Source: Clostridium pasteurianum BC1 (GTDB taxonomy: Bacteria > Bacillota > Clostridia > Clostridiales > Clostridiaceae). From it: DNA of 64,000 bases. Of this stretch, positions 15,890 through 22,839 are shown piece by piece; the stretch's first letter is position 1, and the number at the start of each line of letters is the position of its first letter. The position numbers and the translations under genes were made by a program. The stretch is from contig NC_021182.1 in NCBI RefSeq assembly GCF_000389635.1, positions 806,001 to 870,000 on the forward strand, given 5' to 3'. The notes below the pieces were generated by a model. It was given only the letters and a program-made list of their open reading frames with translations, searched no databases and was not told the origin of the DNA.

Positions 15890-16022
15890 ATTTATCCGAT
15901 GACTACCCTCTCTAATACTCCCACCTTCTTCAAAGTGGGAATAAAGAGTGGCTACGTCCCTGGATAACGATTTACCCTAAAGGACAACGATTTCTAAGTA
16001 TCGAAAATATCGATACTTAGAA
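15890..16022. ncRNA. Highly structured leader: possible RNA element or insertion-element end
   Basis: In 358 bp without a gene (15835-16192) there are two strong hairpins: TCCCAC/GTGGGA around 15920-15945, and a perfect 13-bp stem TTCTAAGTATCGA / TCGATACTTAGAA (15992-16022, loop AAATA). Between them is a near-repeat of 'ATAACGATTTACCCTAAAGG' and 'ACAACGATTTCTAAG'. Neither hairpin has a T tract. This segment is more GC-rich and more structured than its surroundings. It could be a regulatory leader of the dehydratase genes or the structured right end of a lost IS605/TnpB-type element. Undecided. Confidence 0.35.
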
Positions 16023-16140
16023 CTCTGTTAGTAAGCACCATATGGAAAAAAACTCCACCTGATGCCAAGAACTCTGTTTATAGGTTACCATAGTTTTATA
16101 CTATTTTGATTTACGCTTTTAACATCTTTCATATGACAAA

Positions 16141-16155
16141 GGTTTATAGGTTGCC
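16141..16155 (+). promoter_or_regulatory. Weak -24/-12-like element before the dehydratase genes
   Basis: GGTTTATAGGTTGCC has GG and GC exactly 12 bp apart, as sigma-54 promoters require, but the -24 part is poor (AGGTTT instead of TGGCAC). A related tract (TTTATAGGTTACC) lies 60 bp upstream. It is a candidate for a second sigma-54 start point about 40 nt before the gene at 16193. Confidence 0.3.
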
Positions 16156-16192
16156 TTTACTAACCTAAATATATTATGCAGGGATGATAACT

Positions 16193-16486
16193 ATGGAAAA
16201 TAAAATCAATTCATTATTAATTAATGCAAAAGATAGTGTTGCAGTGGCAATAGAGGAATTAAAAGAAGGCAGTGCTGCTAGTTATAAGGATAGAGAAGAA
16301 ATAAAAGAGGTAAATATAATTCAAAACATCCCCATATATCATAAATTCGCCATTATAAATATAAAAGATGGAGACTTAGTTTACAAATACGGACAGGTAA
16401 TAGGCAGGGCAACGCAGGATATAAAGATAGGTCAGCATATACACACTCACAATATAGTAAGTATTCGTGAAGCAATAGAAGGTTAA
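16193..16486 (+). CDS. UxaA-family dehydratase small subunit (SAF domain)
   Basis: 97 aa from the ATG at 16193, chosen because AGGG then lies 9 nt upstream; the ATG at 16184 touches the ribosome site. It is a complete SAF/UxaA N-terminal domain, with 'SVAVAIEELKEG', 'IPIYHKFAIINI', 'IKDGDLVYKYGQVIGRA' and the terminal GQHIHTHNI. It pairs with the large subunit 15 nt downstream, reconstituting a split altronate/galactarate-type dehydratase; the small domain is needed for substrate binding. (2R)-sulfolactate sulfo-lyase SuyAB has the same split layout, so sugar acid is favoured by the KdgT and aldolase neighbours, not by this sequence. Confidence 0.82.
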   Translation: MENKINSLLINAKDSVAVAIEELKEGSAASYKDREEIKEVNIIQNIPIYHKFAIINIKDGDLVYKYGQVIGRATQDIKIGQHIHTHNIVSIREAIEG

Positions 16487-16501
16487 TAGGAGGGGTTAAT
16501 T

Positions 16502-17662
16502 ATGAATTTTCTAGGATATAAAAGACCAGATGAGAAAGTTGGAATAAGAAATCATGTATTGGTGCTAGCTACCTGCGCCTGTTCAAGTGAAACTGCCAGG
16601 GTAATTGCAAATCAGGTACAGGGGGCAGTGCACATTATAAATCAGAATGGATGTGCACAGGTACAGGGAGACTTAAAAATTACCATGGATATATTATCAG
16701 GTCTTGCCTCTAATCCCAATGTTTATGGTACTATATTAGTGGGGCTTGGATGTGAAAATGCTCAGCCGGAAGATATGTATAATTTAATACAATCCAAGAC
16801 CAATAAACCACTTAAGCTGGTGGTTATTCAAGAGGAAGGTGGGACTACTGCTACTATAAAGAAAGGCGTAGAATATGCAAGGCAGCTGGTTATGGAAGCT
16901 TCAATGTTAAAGAGAGAGGAATATCCATTATCAGAGCTCATAGTAGCAACTAACTGCGGCGGTTCAGATCCAACTTCAGGACTGGCATCAAATCCGGTAC
17001 TTGGAAATGCCAGCGACAGACTAGTTGACTTAGGCTCCACTTCAATTCTATGTGAAACTACAGAATTTATAGGTGCAGAGCACATATTAGCAGAAAGAGC
17101 AGCCACTCCGGAAATAAAGGAGCAAATTTATCACATAATTAAAAGATATGAAAATCATCTAAAGAATGCTGGAGAAAATCTAAGAAATGGTAATCCATCT
17201 CCAGGCAACAAGGCTGGTGGAATAACCACACTGGAAGAAAAATCACTGGGCTGCATACACAAAGGTGGGCACAAACCAATTATGGAAGTTACAGATTACG
17301 GTGTAGGCCCAAGTAAAAAAGGATTAGTCATAATGGATACTCCAGGATATGACATAGCATCAGTAACAGGACTGGTAGCTGGGGGTTCCCAAATGGTAGT
17401 GTTCACAACGGGGAGAGGGACACCTACAGGAAATGCCTTAGCTCCAGTTTTAAAAATGACAGCAAATAAAATAACTTTCGAAAAGATGAAGGAAAATATG
17501 GATTTTGATGCAAGTCCCGTAATTGCAGGAACTAAATCCATTGAAAAAATGGGAGAGGAGCTTCTTGAGGAAATAGTAGCGGTTGCCAATGGAAAGGTTG
17601 TAAAGGCTGAAGCTTTTGGCTTCAATGATATTGCCATAAGCAGAGTATGTAACTATGTATAA
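16502..17662 (+). CDS. UxaA-family dehydratase large subunit (altronate/galactarate dehydratase-like)
   Basis: 386 aa. 'GYKRPDEKVGIRNHVLVLAT' is the family start, and the signature 'ATNCGGSDPTSGLASNP' (about 149-165), 'IMDTPGYDIASVTGL' and 'FTTGRGTPTGNALAPVLK' are present, with Cys residues placed as for an iron-binding lyase centre. The family removes water (or sulfite in SuyB) from 2,3-hydroxy acids to give 2-keto-3-deoxy acids, the class of substrate expected for the upstream aldolase and permease. AGGAGGGG precedes the ATG. It is cotranscribed with the SAF-domain gene. The substrate is not determined. Confidence 0.85.
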   Translation: MNFLGYKRPDEKVGIRNHVLVLATCACSSETARVIANQVQGAVHIINQNGCAQVQGDLKITMDILSGLASNPNVYGTILVGLGCENAQPEDMYNLIQSKTNKPLKLVVIQEEGGTTATIKKGVEYARQLVMEASMLKREEYPLSELIVATNCGGSDPTSGLASNPVLGNASDRLVDLGSTSILCETTEFIGAEHILAERAATPEIKEQIYHIIKRYENHLKNAGENLRNGNPSPGNKAGGITTLEEKSLGCIHKGGHKPIMEVTDYGVGPSKKGLVIMDTPGYDIASVTGLVAGGSQMVVFTTGRGTPTGNALAPVLKMTANKITFEKMKENMDFDASPVIAGTKSIEKMGEELLEEIVAVANGKVVKAEAFGFNDIAISRVCNYV

Positions 17663-17870
17663 TATAGCAGGCATAAAGGCTGTAGCACTTGTGTATTATT
17701 ATAATATTAAACAAGATATATAATTGAGAAATTGTATAATTAATTTATCATATTAAATCTATATATAATATTTATACTTACAAATATGTACTATATATTG
17801 CATTTGATTTTTAAAATTTTGGAATATGCAATTTCCTCAATTAACTATAATATGAGTAAAGGATGGTTTT

Positions 17871-18770
17871 ATGAAATTTGTAACTTTTTTAGTAGACAAT
17901 GAAAAGAAACTTGGTATGCTCAATAGAGATATGACAAAAGTGGTAAATATAAATAATTTAAATCTATACAGAACATACAATGACATGATGGATCTTATAA
18001 AAAACTCCAGTAGGCATGATTTGAAATTATTAAAGAAAGTATATGATGAGGAAAGCTGTATTAGAGAAAATGGATATTCTATAGATAATATAAAAATATG
18101 TACACCTATTGAAACTCTAGAAAGTGATATCCTCTGTCTTGGGCTTAATTACAGGGAACACGTAGAGGAAACTGCCAGAAGTTTTAAAGATGACTCTATA
18201 GATATACCAGAATATCCAGTATATTTTTCAAAACGTGCAGTTAGTCCCATAGGACCAGGGGATAATATAGACAGTCATGGAGAGGTGACAGAACAGTTAG
18301 ATTATGAAGTTGAACTGGCGGTTATAATAGGGAAAGATGGAATAAATATAGCTAAAGAAGATGCTGAGGAATATATATTTGGATATACTATTATGAATGA
18401 TGTCAGTGCCAGAGATGTGCAGCAAAGGCATGTGCAGTGGTACAGAGGGAAAAGTCTTGACACCTTCACTTCCTTAGGACCCTGTATAGTTCATAAAAGT
18501 GAGCTTAAATTTCCTGTGGAATTAGATCTATGCAGTAAAGTAAATGGAGAACTCAGACAGAATTCTAATACTAAAAACTTTATATTTGATATTCCGACTA
18601 TAATTCACGATATTTCCCAGGGAATGACATTAAGGGCAGGAGATATTATAGCCACAGGCACCCCTTCAGGAGTTGGAATGGGATTTAAACCTCCTAAGTT
18701 CTTGAAAAAAGGTGATGTAGTTCAATGTGAAGTGGAGAATATAGGAGTGCTGGAGAATAAAATAGTTTAA
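17871..18770 (+). CDS. Fumarylacetoacetate hydrolase (FAH) family protein
   Basis: 299 aa with a variable N-terminal domain (1-80) and the FAH fold. Metal ligands and catalytic motifs are visible: 'LDYEVELAVIIGK' (two Glu), 'NDVSARDVQ', 'GKSLDTFTSLGP' and 'TGTPSGVGMG'. Members hydrolyse or decarboxylate acylpyruvates or dehydrate 2-keto-3-deoxy acids, which fits the preceding catabolic genes; for example it could act on a 2,4-diketo-3-deoxy acid. It is separated from the UxaA large subunit by 208 nt that hold no gene. It ends at a hairpin (18814-18843). About 60 bp of its central part recur as a relic at 53540-53598. Confidence 0.85.
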   Translation: MKFVTFLVDNEKKLGMLNRDMTKVVNINNLNLYRTYNDMMDLIKNSSRHDLKLLKKVYDEESCIRENGYSIDNIKICTPIETLESDILCLGLNYREHVEETARSFKDDSIDIPEYPVYFSKRAVSPIGPGDNIDSHGEVTEQLDYEVELAVIIGKDGINIAKEDAEEYIFGYTIMNDVSARDVQQRHVQWYRGKSLDTFTSLGPCIVHKSELKFPVELDLCSKVNGELRQNSNTKNFIFDIPTIIHDISQGMTLRAGDIIATGTPSGVGMGFKPPKFLKKGDVVQCEVENIGVLENKIV

Positions 18771-18813
18771 TTTTATATACTAAAAATAGAGGAATAGACG
18801 ATATATATTGTAT

Positions 18814-18843
18814 AGGGGCATACCAAGTGGAATGCCCCTTTTA
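18814..18843 (+). terminator. Terminator of the FAH-family gene
   Basis: AGGGGCAT / ATGCCCCT, 8-bp stem with a 10-nt loop followed by TTTTAAGTTTT. Confidence 0.8.
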
Positions 18844-18852
18844 AGTTTTGTT

Positions 18853-19314
18853 TTAATATATCCAAGATCTATAAGGCATAGGTCCGTGGGTCATAGGTCC
18901 ATAAGGCATAGGTCTACGTCTTCTTCTTCTTCGTCTTCTGCGGCGTCTACGGCGACGAGGATCAGGATCTGGGTCATCGTCGCCGTAGCTGTCGTCATAA
19001 GCATCGCTAAGTCCATCATCGTATCCATCATCATAGCCGTCATCATAATCATCATCATAGTCGTCATCATAATCATAACTCATACCATGCATCATTGGAT
19101 GGTACATTGGTTGACCCATATGTGAGTTAGGGTTAGCCATAGGGCAATTAAATGTATGTGGTAATTTATAAGGCTTTTTATTGACATAATGAGATGGGTT
19201 AGGATTAATAGGAGGATTAGGATTGATAGAGGGATTAGCTCTATCGCCAAAATCTCCATTAGTGGTTAAATTATCGTTTGAGTTAGAGTTTTCATTATAA
19301 GCTCTGTAGTACAT
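18853..19314 (-). CDS. Low-complexity Asp/Tyr-repeat and poly-arginine protein (possible spore surface protein)
   Basis: 153 aa. Start is the ATG at 19314, with GGAGGTAGTT just upstream; the longer frame has no site. Order: an Asn/Ser-rich N-terminus with NPSINPNPPINPNP; a His/Met/Pro segment (PMYHPMMHGM); an acidic block of DYDD/DGYDD units (about 90-120); DPDPDP; then 15 consecutive arginines; and a PMPYGPMTHGPMPY tail. The Arg run uses CGT, CGC, CGA and AGA codons, so it is maintained as protein, not as a DNA repeat. There is no signal peptide or membrane helix. I do not recognise a family. Composition resembles coat or exosporium proteins; function is unknown. Confidence 0.7.
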   Translation of the reverse strand: MYYRAYNENSNSNDNLTTNGDFGDRANPSINPNPPINPNPSHYVNKKPYKLPHTFNCPMANPNSHMGQPMYHPMMHGMSYDYDDDYDDDYDDGYDDGYDDGLSDAYDDSYGDDDPDPDPRRRRRRRRRRRRRRRPMPYGPMTHGPMPYRSWIY

Positions 19315-19411
19315 AACTACCTCCATAAAATTTACTACATAAATAGAGTATGTAAAAATATAAAAAGGGTTACATATGTTTATGGTATAATACCTATGGG
19401 ATGGTGATATT

Positions 19412-20251
19412 GTGAACAGAGTGAGTAGAAATGATCTTTGCCCATGTATGAGTGGTAAAAAGTACAAAAATTGTTGCTTGGGTAAGGATTTTTTAGAAGA
19501 ATTAGAAAAACAAAATTTAAAATATTATGATGAAGAATATATACTTAGTAAAGTAAAAAGAGAAAGCCAATATTTTAATATATTTTATGAAAATGAAAGA
19601 CAAAAGATTAAAAGAGAATTACTTTGGCTAAAAAAGACCATCGATTCAGGGGCAAATATGTCCTATGGAACATTGCCATTTATAGAGGGTAATCCATACT
19701 GTATTGCAGTAAAAAATGTGCCAATACTATTAGAGGAATCTTTTGAGGCTGCCCATGAACTTCAACGTATAATTTGCCTTGAAGAAGGTTTTAAAACTGT
19801 TAAATTTAAAGAAGGTGTAGAGGGTAATTATAGTAGTCTTCTATGTAGAGTTATTAATGATATGATATATGATCCAATAATAGATAACAGGCTAATTAAA
19901 TATGGATTCAATTTAAATGATCATTACAAAAAGGATGATGAAATTCAAATTAAAACTATAGGAATTCAACCAATTGAAAGCCTTTCACCAGATCATGTAG
20001 TATTTATTACCACTCTATATGTGAAAAAGACTTTGGAATTAAGAAATATTTATCCTAATATTAATGATGAAGAAGTAGAATTCAATAAATGGATAAATAA
20101 AAATTATAATGGACTTGTACCATTTTCAAAGACTATATTAAAATTCGTGGAAGAAGTGGGATATGATACTCCGGAAAAAATAGAAACCATTTTTGATAAT
20201 ATGATTAATGCATTGAAATTAGAGGAAGTATTAGCTATTGGAATTATTTAA
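19412..20251 (+). CDS. SEC-C motif protein with altered C-terminus
   Basis: 279 aa, GTG start with GGGATGG upstream. The N-terminal NDLCPCMSGKKYKNCC is a SEC-C zinc-binding motif (C-x-C...C-C); the rest is a helical domain of unknown role seen in several clostridial SEC-C proteins. The last four codons (G-I-I plus its neighbour) and stop are unusual: from about 20238 the DNA matches the 3' end of the response-regulator gene (32170-32258), read in another frame. A relic of this gene at 24410-24603 ends instead in EEVLTVD. So the native C-terminus was probably replaced by recombination. Most of the protein is intact and likely functional. Confidence 0.75.
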   Translation: MNRVSRNDLCPCMSGKKYKNCCLGKDFLEELEKQNLKYYDEEYILSKVKRESQYFNIFYENERQKIKRELLWLKKTIDSGANMSYGTLPFIEGNPYCIAVKNVPILLEESFEAAHELQRIICLEEGFKTVKFKEGVEGNYSSLLCRVINDMIYDPIIDNRLIKYGFNLNDHYKKDDEIQIKTIGIQPIESLSPDHVVFITTLYVKKTLELRNIYPNINDEEVEFNKWINKNYNGLVPFSKTILKFVEEVGYDTPEKIETIFDNMINALKLEEVLAIGII

Positions 20252-20324
20252 TACAGAGCTGGGAATTGAGCCAAGAAATACTTTAAAAGGCATGTATCAG
20301 AAGATGATGTCCAGCTGTGGATAG
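20238..20324 (+). pseudogene. 3' fragment of the REC-SARP-BTAD regulator gene
   Basis: GGAATTATTTAAT, then a frame reading E-L-G-I-E-P-R-N-T-L-K-G-M-Y-Q-K-M-M-S-S, C-G-stop. This copies the last residues of the regulator at 31131-32258 (ELGIEPRNTLKGMYKKMILS). The fragment overlaps and supplies the stop of the SEC-C gene. Confidence 0.8.
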
Positions 20325-20342
20325 AATTAAATAAGAATGATT

Positions 20343-20403
20343 AATAAAAAAACCTCTTTACATTGAGTAAGATAAAATATAAATATTGTGTAAAGGGGTG
20401 CTT
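20343..20403. terminator. Probable terminator
   Basis: CCTCTTTACA / TGTAAAGGGG (9 of 10 pairs) with A and T tracts on the outer sides. It can end transcription from the SEC-C gene. Confidence 0.55.
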
Positions 20404-20430
20404 TTAATTTTTATTAAAATTATTAAATCA

Positions 20431-20459
20431 AAAAAATAGGTGATTCCATAAAATCACCT
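20431..20459 (-). terminator. Terminator of the sortase operon
   Basis: AGGTGATT / AATCACCT, 8-bp stem, followed on the minus strand by ATTTTTTT. It overlaps the stop codon of the last operon gene (20454). Confidence 0.7.
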
Positions 20460-21332
20460 TGAGATAAAACCTCTTGAATTTCTTTCTAAATATGCAGAAA
20501 TTACTACCAAAATAATTCCAAGTACTATGAAAATAATACTGCTATATGTAAAAAATTTCAAATAATCACTGATGATTGACCCTACAATTATTTTTATAGT
20601 AGGTATGCCTATAGCTATATTATCAGTAAACCTAGAAAATATACCAACAAGGGATGGAACTAAAGATAATAACCCTCCAGCTATGAGGGAATAACCAATC
20701 CAACTGATGAAGATAGCTATATTATTATGTTCTATAATAAATAAAAGTATGGCAATAATAATTATTATTAAAATAATTATATTTTCATAGGAATACAGTA
20801 AATTTAAGTATTTGCGTATTTTTTGAAATGAAGAAGATTTACTCACTGTATCAAAACTAAACAGATTAATTTCATCTTTTATTGATCCTCCACTTTGAGA
20901 TCTAATAGAATTAAGCTGGTCTTGTACAGATTTATCCACAGTAATATTAGAGGACTTTATAAATTTATCTAAATTTTCATCAAAGGTTTTAAGTAAAGAA
21001 TTCGTATCAATAGCAGGTAAATTATTGGTTTTATAGGTCATATAATCAATAGTTCCAGTAGTTGAGTTTTCAACTTGAGATTTAAGCCAGGTCTGTGAAA
21101 CCACGTTATTAAAAACGGCTTTAGGTAAATTAGAAACTCTGGCTATAGTATCAAGTGAGCTATTAGTAGAGCTCTGTAAATAGGAATATAATCCAAGCTT
21201 TTGGAACTTATCCATATAAAAATTAGCATTATAAAGCTTATAGTGTGTAAAAAGTGAAAATTGAAAAATTAATAAAACGAACATCAAAATAAAACTTAAA
21301 AAAAATGAAAAAATGAATTTAATTGTTCTCAT
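20454..21332 (-). CDS. Membrane protein of the sortase D operon
   Basis: 292 aa. An N-terminal helix (about 6-28) is followed by an extracytoplasmic region of about 150 residues rich in Ser/Asn (SSTNSSLDTIARVSNLPKAV..). Then come three to four C-terminal helices (about 170-290), including 'IILIIIIIAILLFIIEH'. It lies 4 nt after the sortase stop, so it is translationally linked to it. I do not recognise a named family; its place suggests a role with the sortase and its substrate at the cell surface. A 3' part of this gene recurs as a relic at 55296-55620. GGCGGGAAA is the ribosome site. Confidence 0.7.
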   Translation of the reverse strand: MRTIKFIFSFFLSFILMFVLLIFQFSLFTHYKLYNANFYMDKFQKLGLYSYLQSSTNSSLDTIARVSNLPKAVFNNVVSQTWLKSQVENSTTGTIDYMTYKTNNLPAIDTNSLLKTFDENLDKFIKSSNITVDKSVQDQLNSIRSQSGGSIKDEINLFSFDTVSKSSSFQKIRKYLNLLYSYENIIILIIIIIAILLFIIEHNNIAIFISWIGYSLIAGGLLSLVPSLVGIFSRFTDNIAIGIPTIKIIVGSIISDYLKFFTYSSIIFIVLGIILVVISAYLERNSRGFISR

Positions 21333-21336
21333 ATAT

Positions 21337-22014
21337 TTATTTCCCGCCTTCCACTTTTAAATCTTTGTTTAAACTGCCATCAACAAAATCTGCTGATACA
21401 ACGTACCTTTTTGGTGCACTGCCAATAAAATTAAAAGGATAACAAGTATATATTGTTAATTTTTCTTTATCAGAAGGAACTACTACAGTCTTATCATCTG
21501 AATTTACAATTCTAAATCCGGATACTTTATAATTATAGGTGCCATAATAAGTATTAATAGTTATTATATTACCAACTTTTACATCACCTAATTTCACAAG
21601 AGAAGTATCTCTGTGGCCGGCTAATACCACATTGCCATTTTCACCTGGGAGGGCTGTGTCTATATGATGTCCCACGCCTTTTGATAAATCACTATCGCTA
21701 GCCCCTTGAATAACAGGTATGTTAGCAGAAATGGATGGGATTATTATTGTTCCAATATCGCTTCCAATCTCAGGGTATTGTATTTGTCTATTACTAACAG
21801 TAAATTTGCTATAGCTGACTTTAACAGCAGGTTTATTTGTGAAAATACTTCCCCAAAAATAAGCCTCTTTTATCAATCCAAAACCAGCATAGCTGATTAA
21901 CGCAACACCACATAAGAAAAGAAAGATAGGAATTCCAAACAGAATTCCTTTCTTTCTTTTGATGGAAGTTTTATTAGTAAAGCTTGTATCATTTAATGAA
22001 CTATGCTTTGACAT
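21337..22014 (-). CDS. srtD: Class D sortase
   Basis: 225-aa transpeptidase. A basic cytoplasmic tail of about 22 residues and one membrane helix (about 23-48) anchor the catalytic domain outside the cell. The triad is present: His134 in VLAGHRDT, Cys191 in IYTCYPF and Arg203 in APKRYVV. TCYPF and spacing fit class D rather than class A. Class D enzymes of spore formers recognise LPxTA-like signals and can act during sporulation. It is encoded between its likely substrate (22046-22609) and a membrane protein, all within one unit. AAGGGGAG precedes the ATG. Confidence 0.9.
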   Translation of the reverse strand: MSKHSSLNDTSFTNKTSIKRKKGILFGIPIFLFLCGVALISYAGFGLIKEAYFWGSIFTNKPAVKVSYSKFTVSNRQIQYPEIGSDIGTIIIPSISANIPVIQGASDSDLSKGVGHHIDTALPGENGNVVLAGHRDTSLVKLGDVKVGNIITINTYYGTYNYKVSGFRIVNSDDKTVVVPSDKEKLTIYTCYPFNFIGSAPKRYVVSADFVDGSLNKDLKVEGGK

Positions 22015-22045
22015 ATTAAACTCCCCTTAAGTTAAATTTTTATTA

Positions 22046-22609
22046 TTAAGCAAGCTGTCTTTTTTTTGCAACTACTACAGAACCAGCAGCTGCTGTTGCT
22101 ATTAAGAATGCACCTAAAGCAGCAAAATTTTCATAGTTAGTAGCTGTCTTAGCTAGAGTATTGCCAACTGGTTGTGAAGTTGAATTGGCATTAGTTGGAT
22201 GAACTGGATTTCCTGTACCAGTGAAAATTACATTTCCAGCAGCATCTTTTAATACAGCTGTTTGATTTCCTATAAAGGAAACTGTTAATCCAATAGCGTT
22301 AGCAGCAGCTGTGATATTAGCTTGCACAGTCTTTTTATCAGCAGCAGATAGTTTAGATACATCACCATTTACAGCCTGTAATTTTGGTGCAGCAGCATTG
22401 ATATTAGCTACAACTACATCTAATTGTGATGCACTAACATCGTGTTGATTTAAATATACTCGTGCTTGAGAAATGTAAGGTTGAGCTACCCTAGCATTTT
22501 GTAATGCAGTGATAACATTATCTTTAGTTGCACCAAAAGCAGTCACGCTTGTACCAATAACTAATGAAGCAGCTACTACAGCAGTCAATAATCTTTTACT
22601 AAATTTCAT
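22046..22609 (-). CDS. Secreted surface protein, probable sortase D substrate
   Basis: 187 aa. A signal peptide (MKFSKRLLTAVVAASLVIGT, cleavage near AFGA-T) precedes an Ala-rich helical domain (30-125) and a short beta segment. The C-terminus has a sorting-signal layout: LAKTATNYENF, a hydrophobic helix and the charged end AKKRQLA. Similar sortase-associated proteins carry LPKTAT; here Pro is Ala (LAKTA). It is the first gene of the operon, 31 nt before the sortase, and has a sigma-A-type promoter. Either the sortase accepts LAKTA or the protein stays membrane-held. AGGGGAGGG is its ribosome site. Confidence 0.8.
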   Translation of the reverse strand: MKFSKRLLTAVVAASLVIGTSVTAFGATKDNVITALQNARVAQPYISQARVYLNQHDVSASQLDVVVANINAAAPKLQAVNGDVSKLSAADKKTVQANITAAANAIGLTVSFIGNQTAVLKDAAGNVIFTGTGNPVHPTNANSTSQPVGNTLAKTATNYENFAALGAFLIATAAAGSVVVAKKRQLA

Positions 22610-22657
22610 GATTAAACCCTCCCCTAATTATATATATATTTATGAATCTTGTACTTA

Positions 22658-22686
22658 ATTTTACCATATAAAAAAGTACAATGCAA
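22658..22686 (-). promoter_or_regulatory. Sigma-A-type promoter of the sortase operon
   Basis: On the minus strand TTGCAT (22686-22681), a 17-nt spacer, then TAAAAT (22663-22658), about 48 nt before the ATG at 22609. Near-consensus elements and ideal spacing. Confidence 0.7.
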
Positions 22687-22839
22687 TTTTTTGGTATTAA
22701 ATATAGAAATTATTAGGCATATTTTATTGATTGGCCCCAAAATTATTTAACACTGATTCGAATAAATAATATGGGGATATAATTAACTCTTTATTATACA
22801 CTCAACTTTCGCACATTAAAATAAAGGCGGAAGCCTCAA

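Noticed and set aside
18808-19125. Plus-strand frame rich in Ser and Ile opposite the poly-Arg protein
   Set aside because: It mirrors the repetitive minus-strand gene; no ribosome site and implausible composition.
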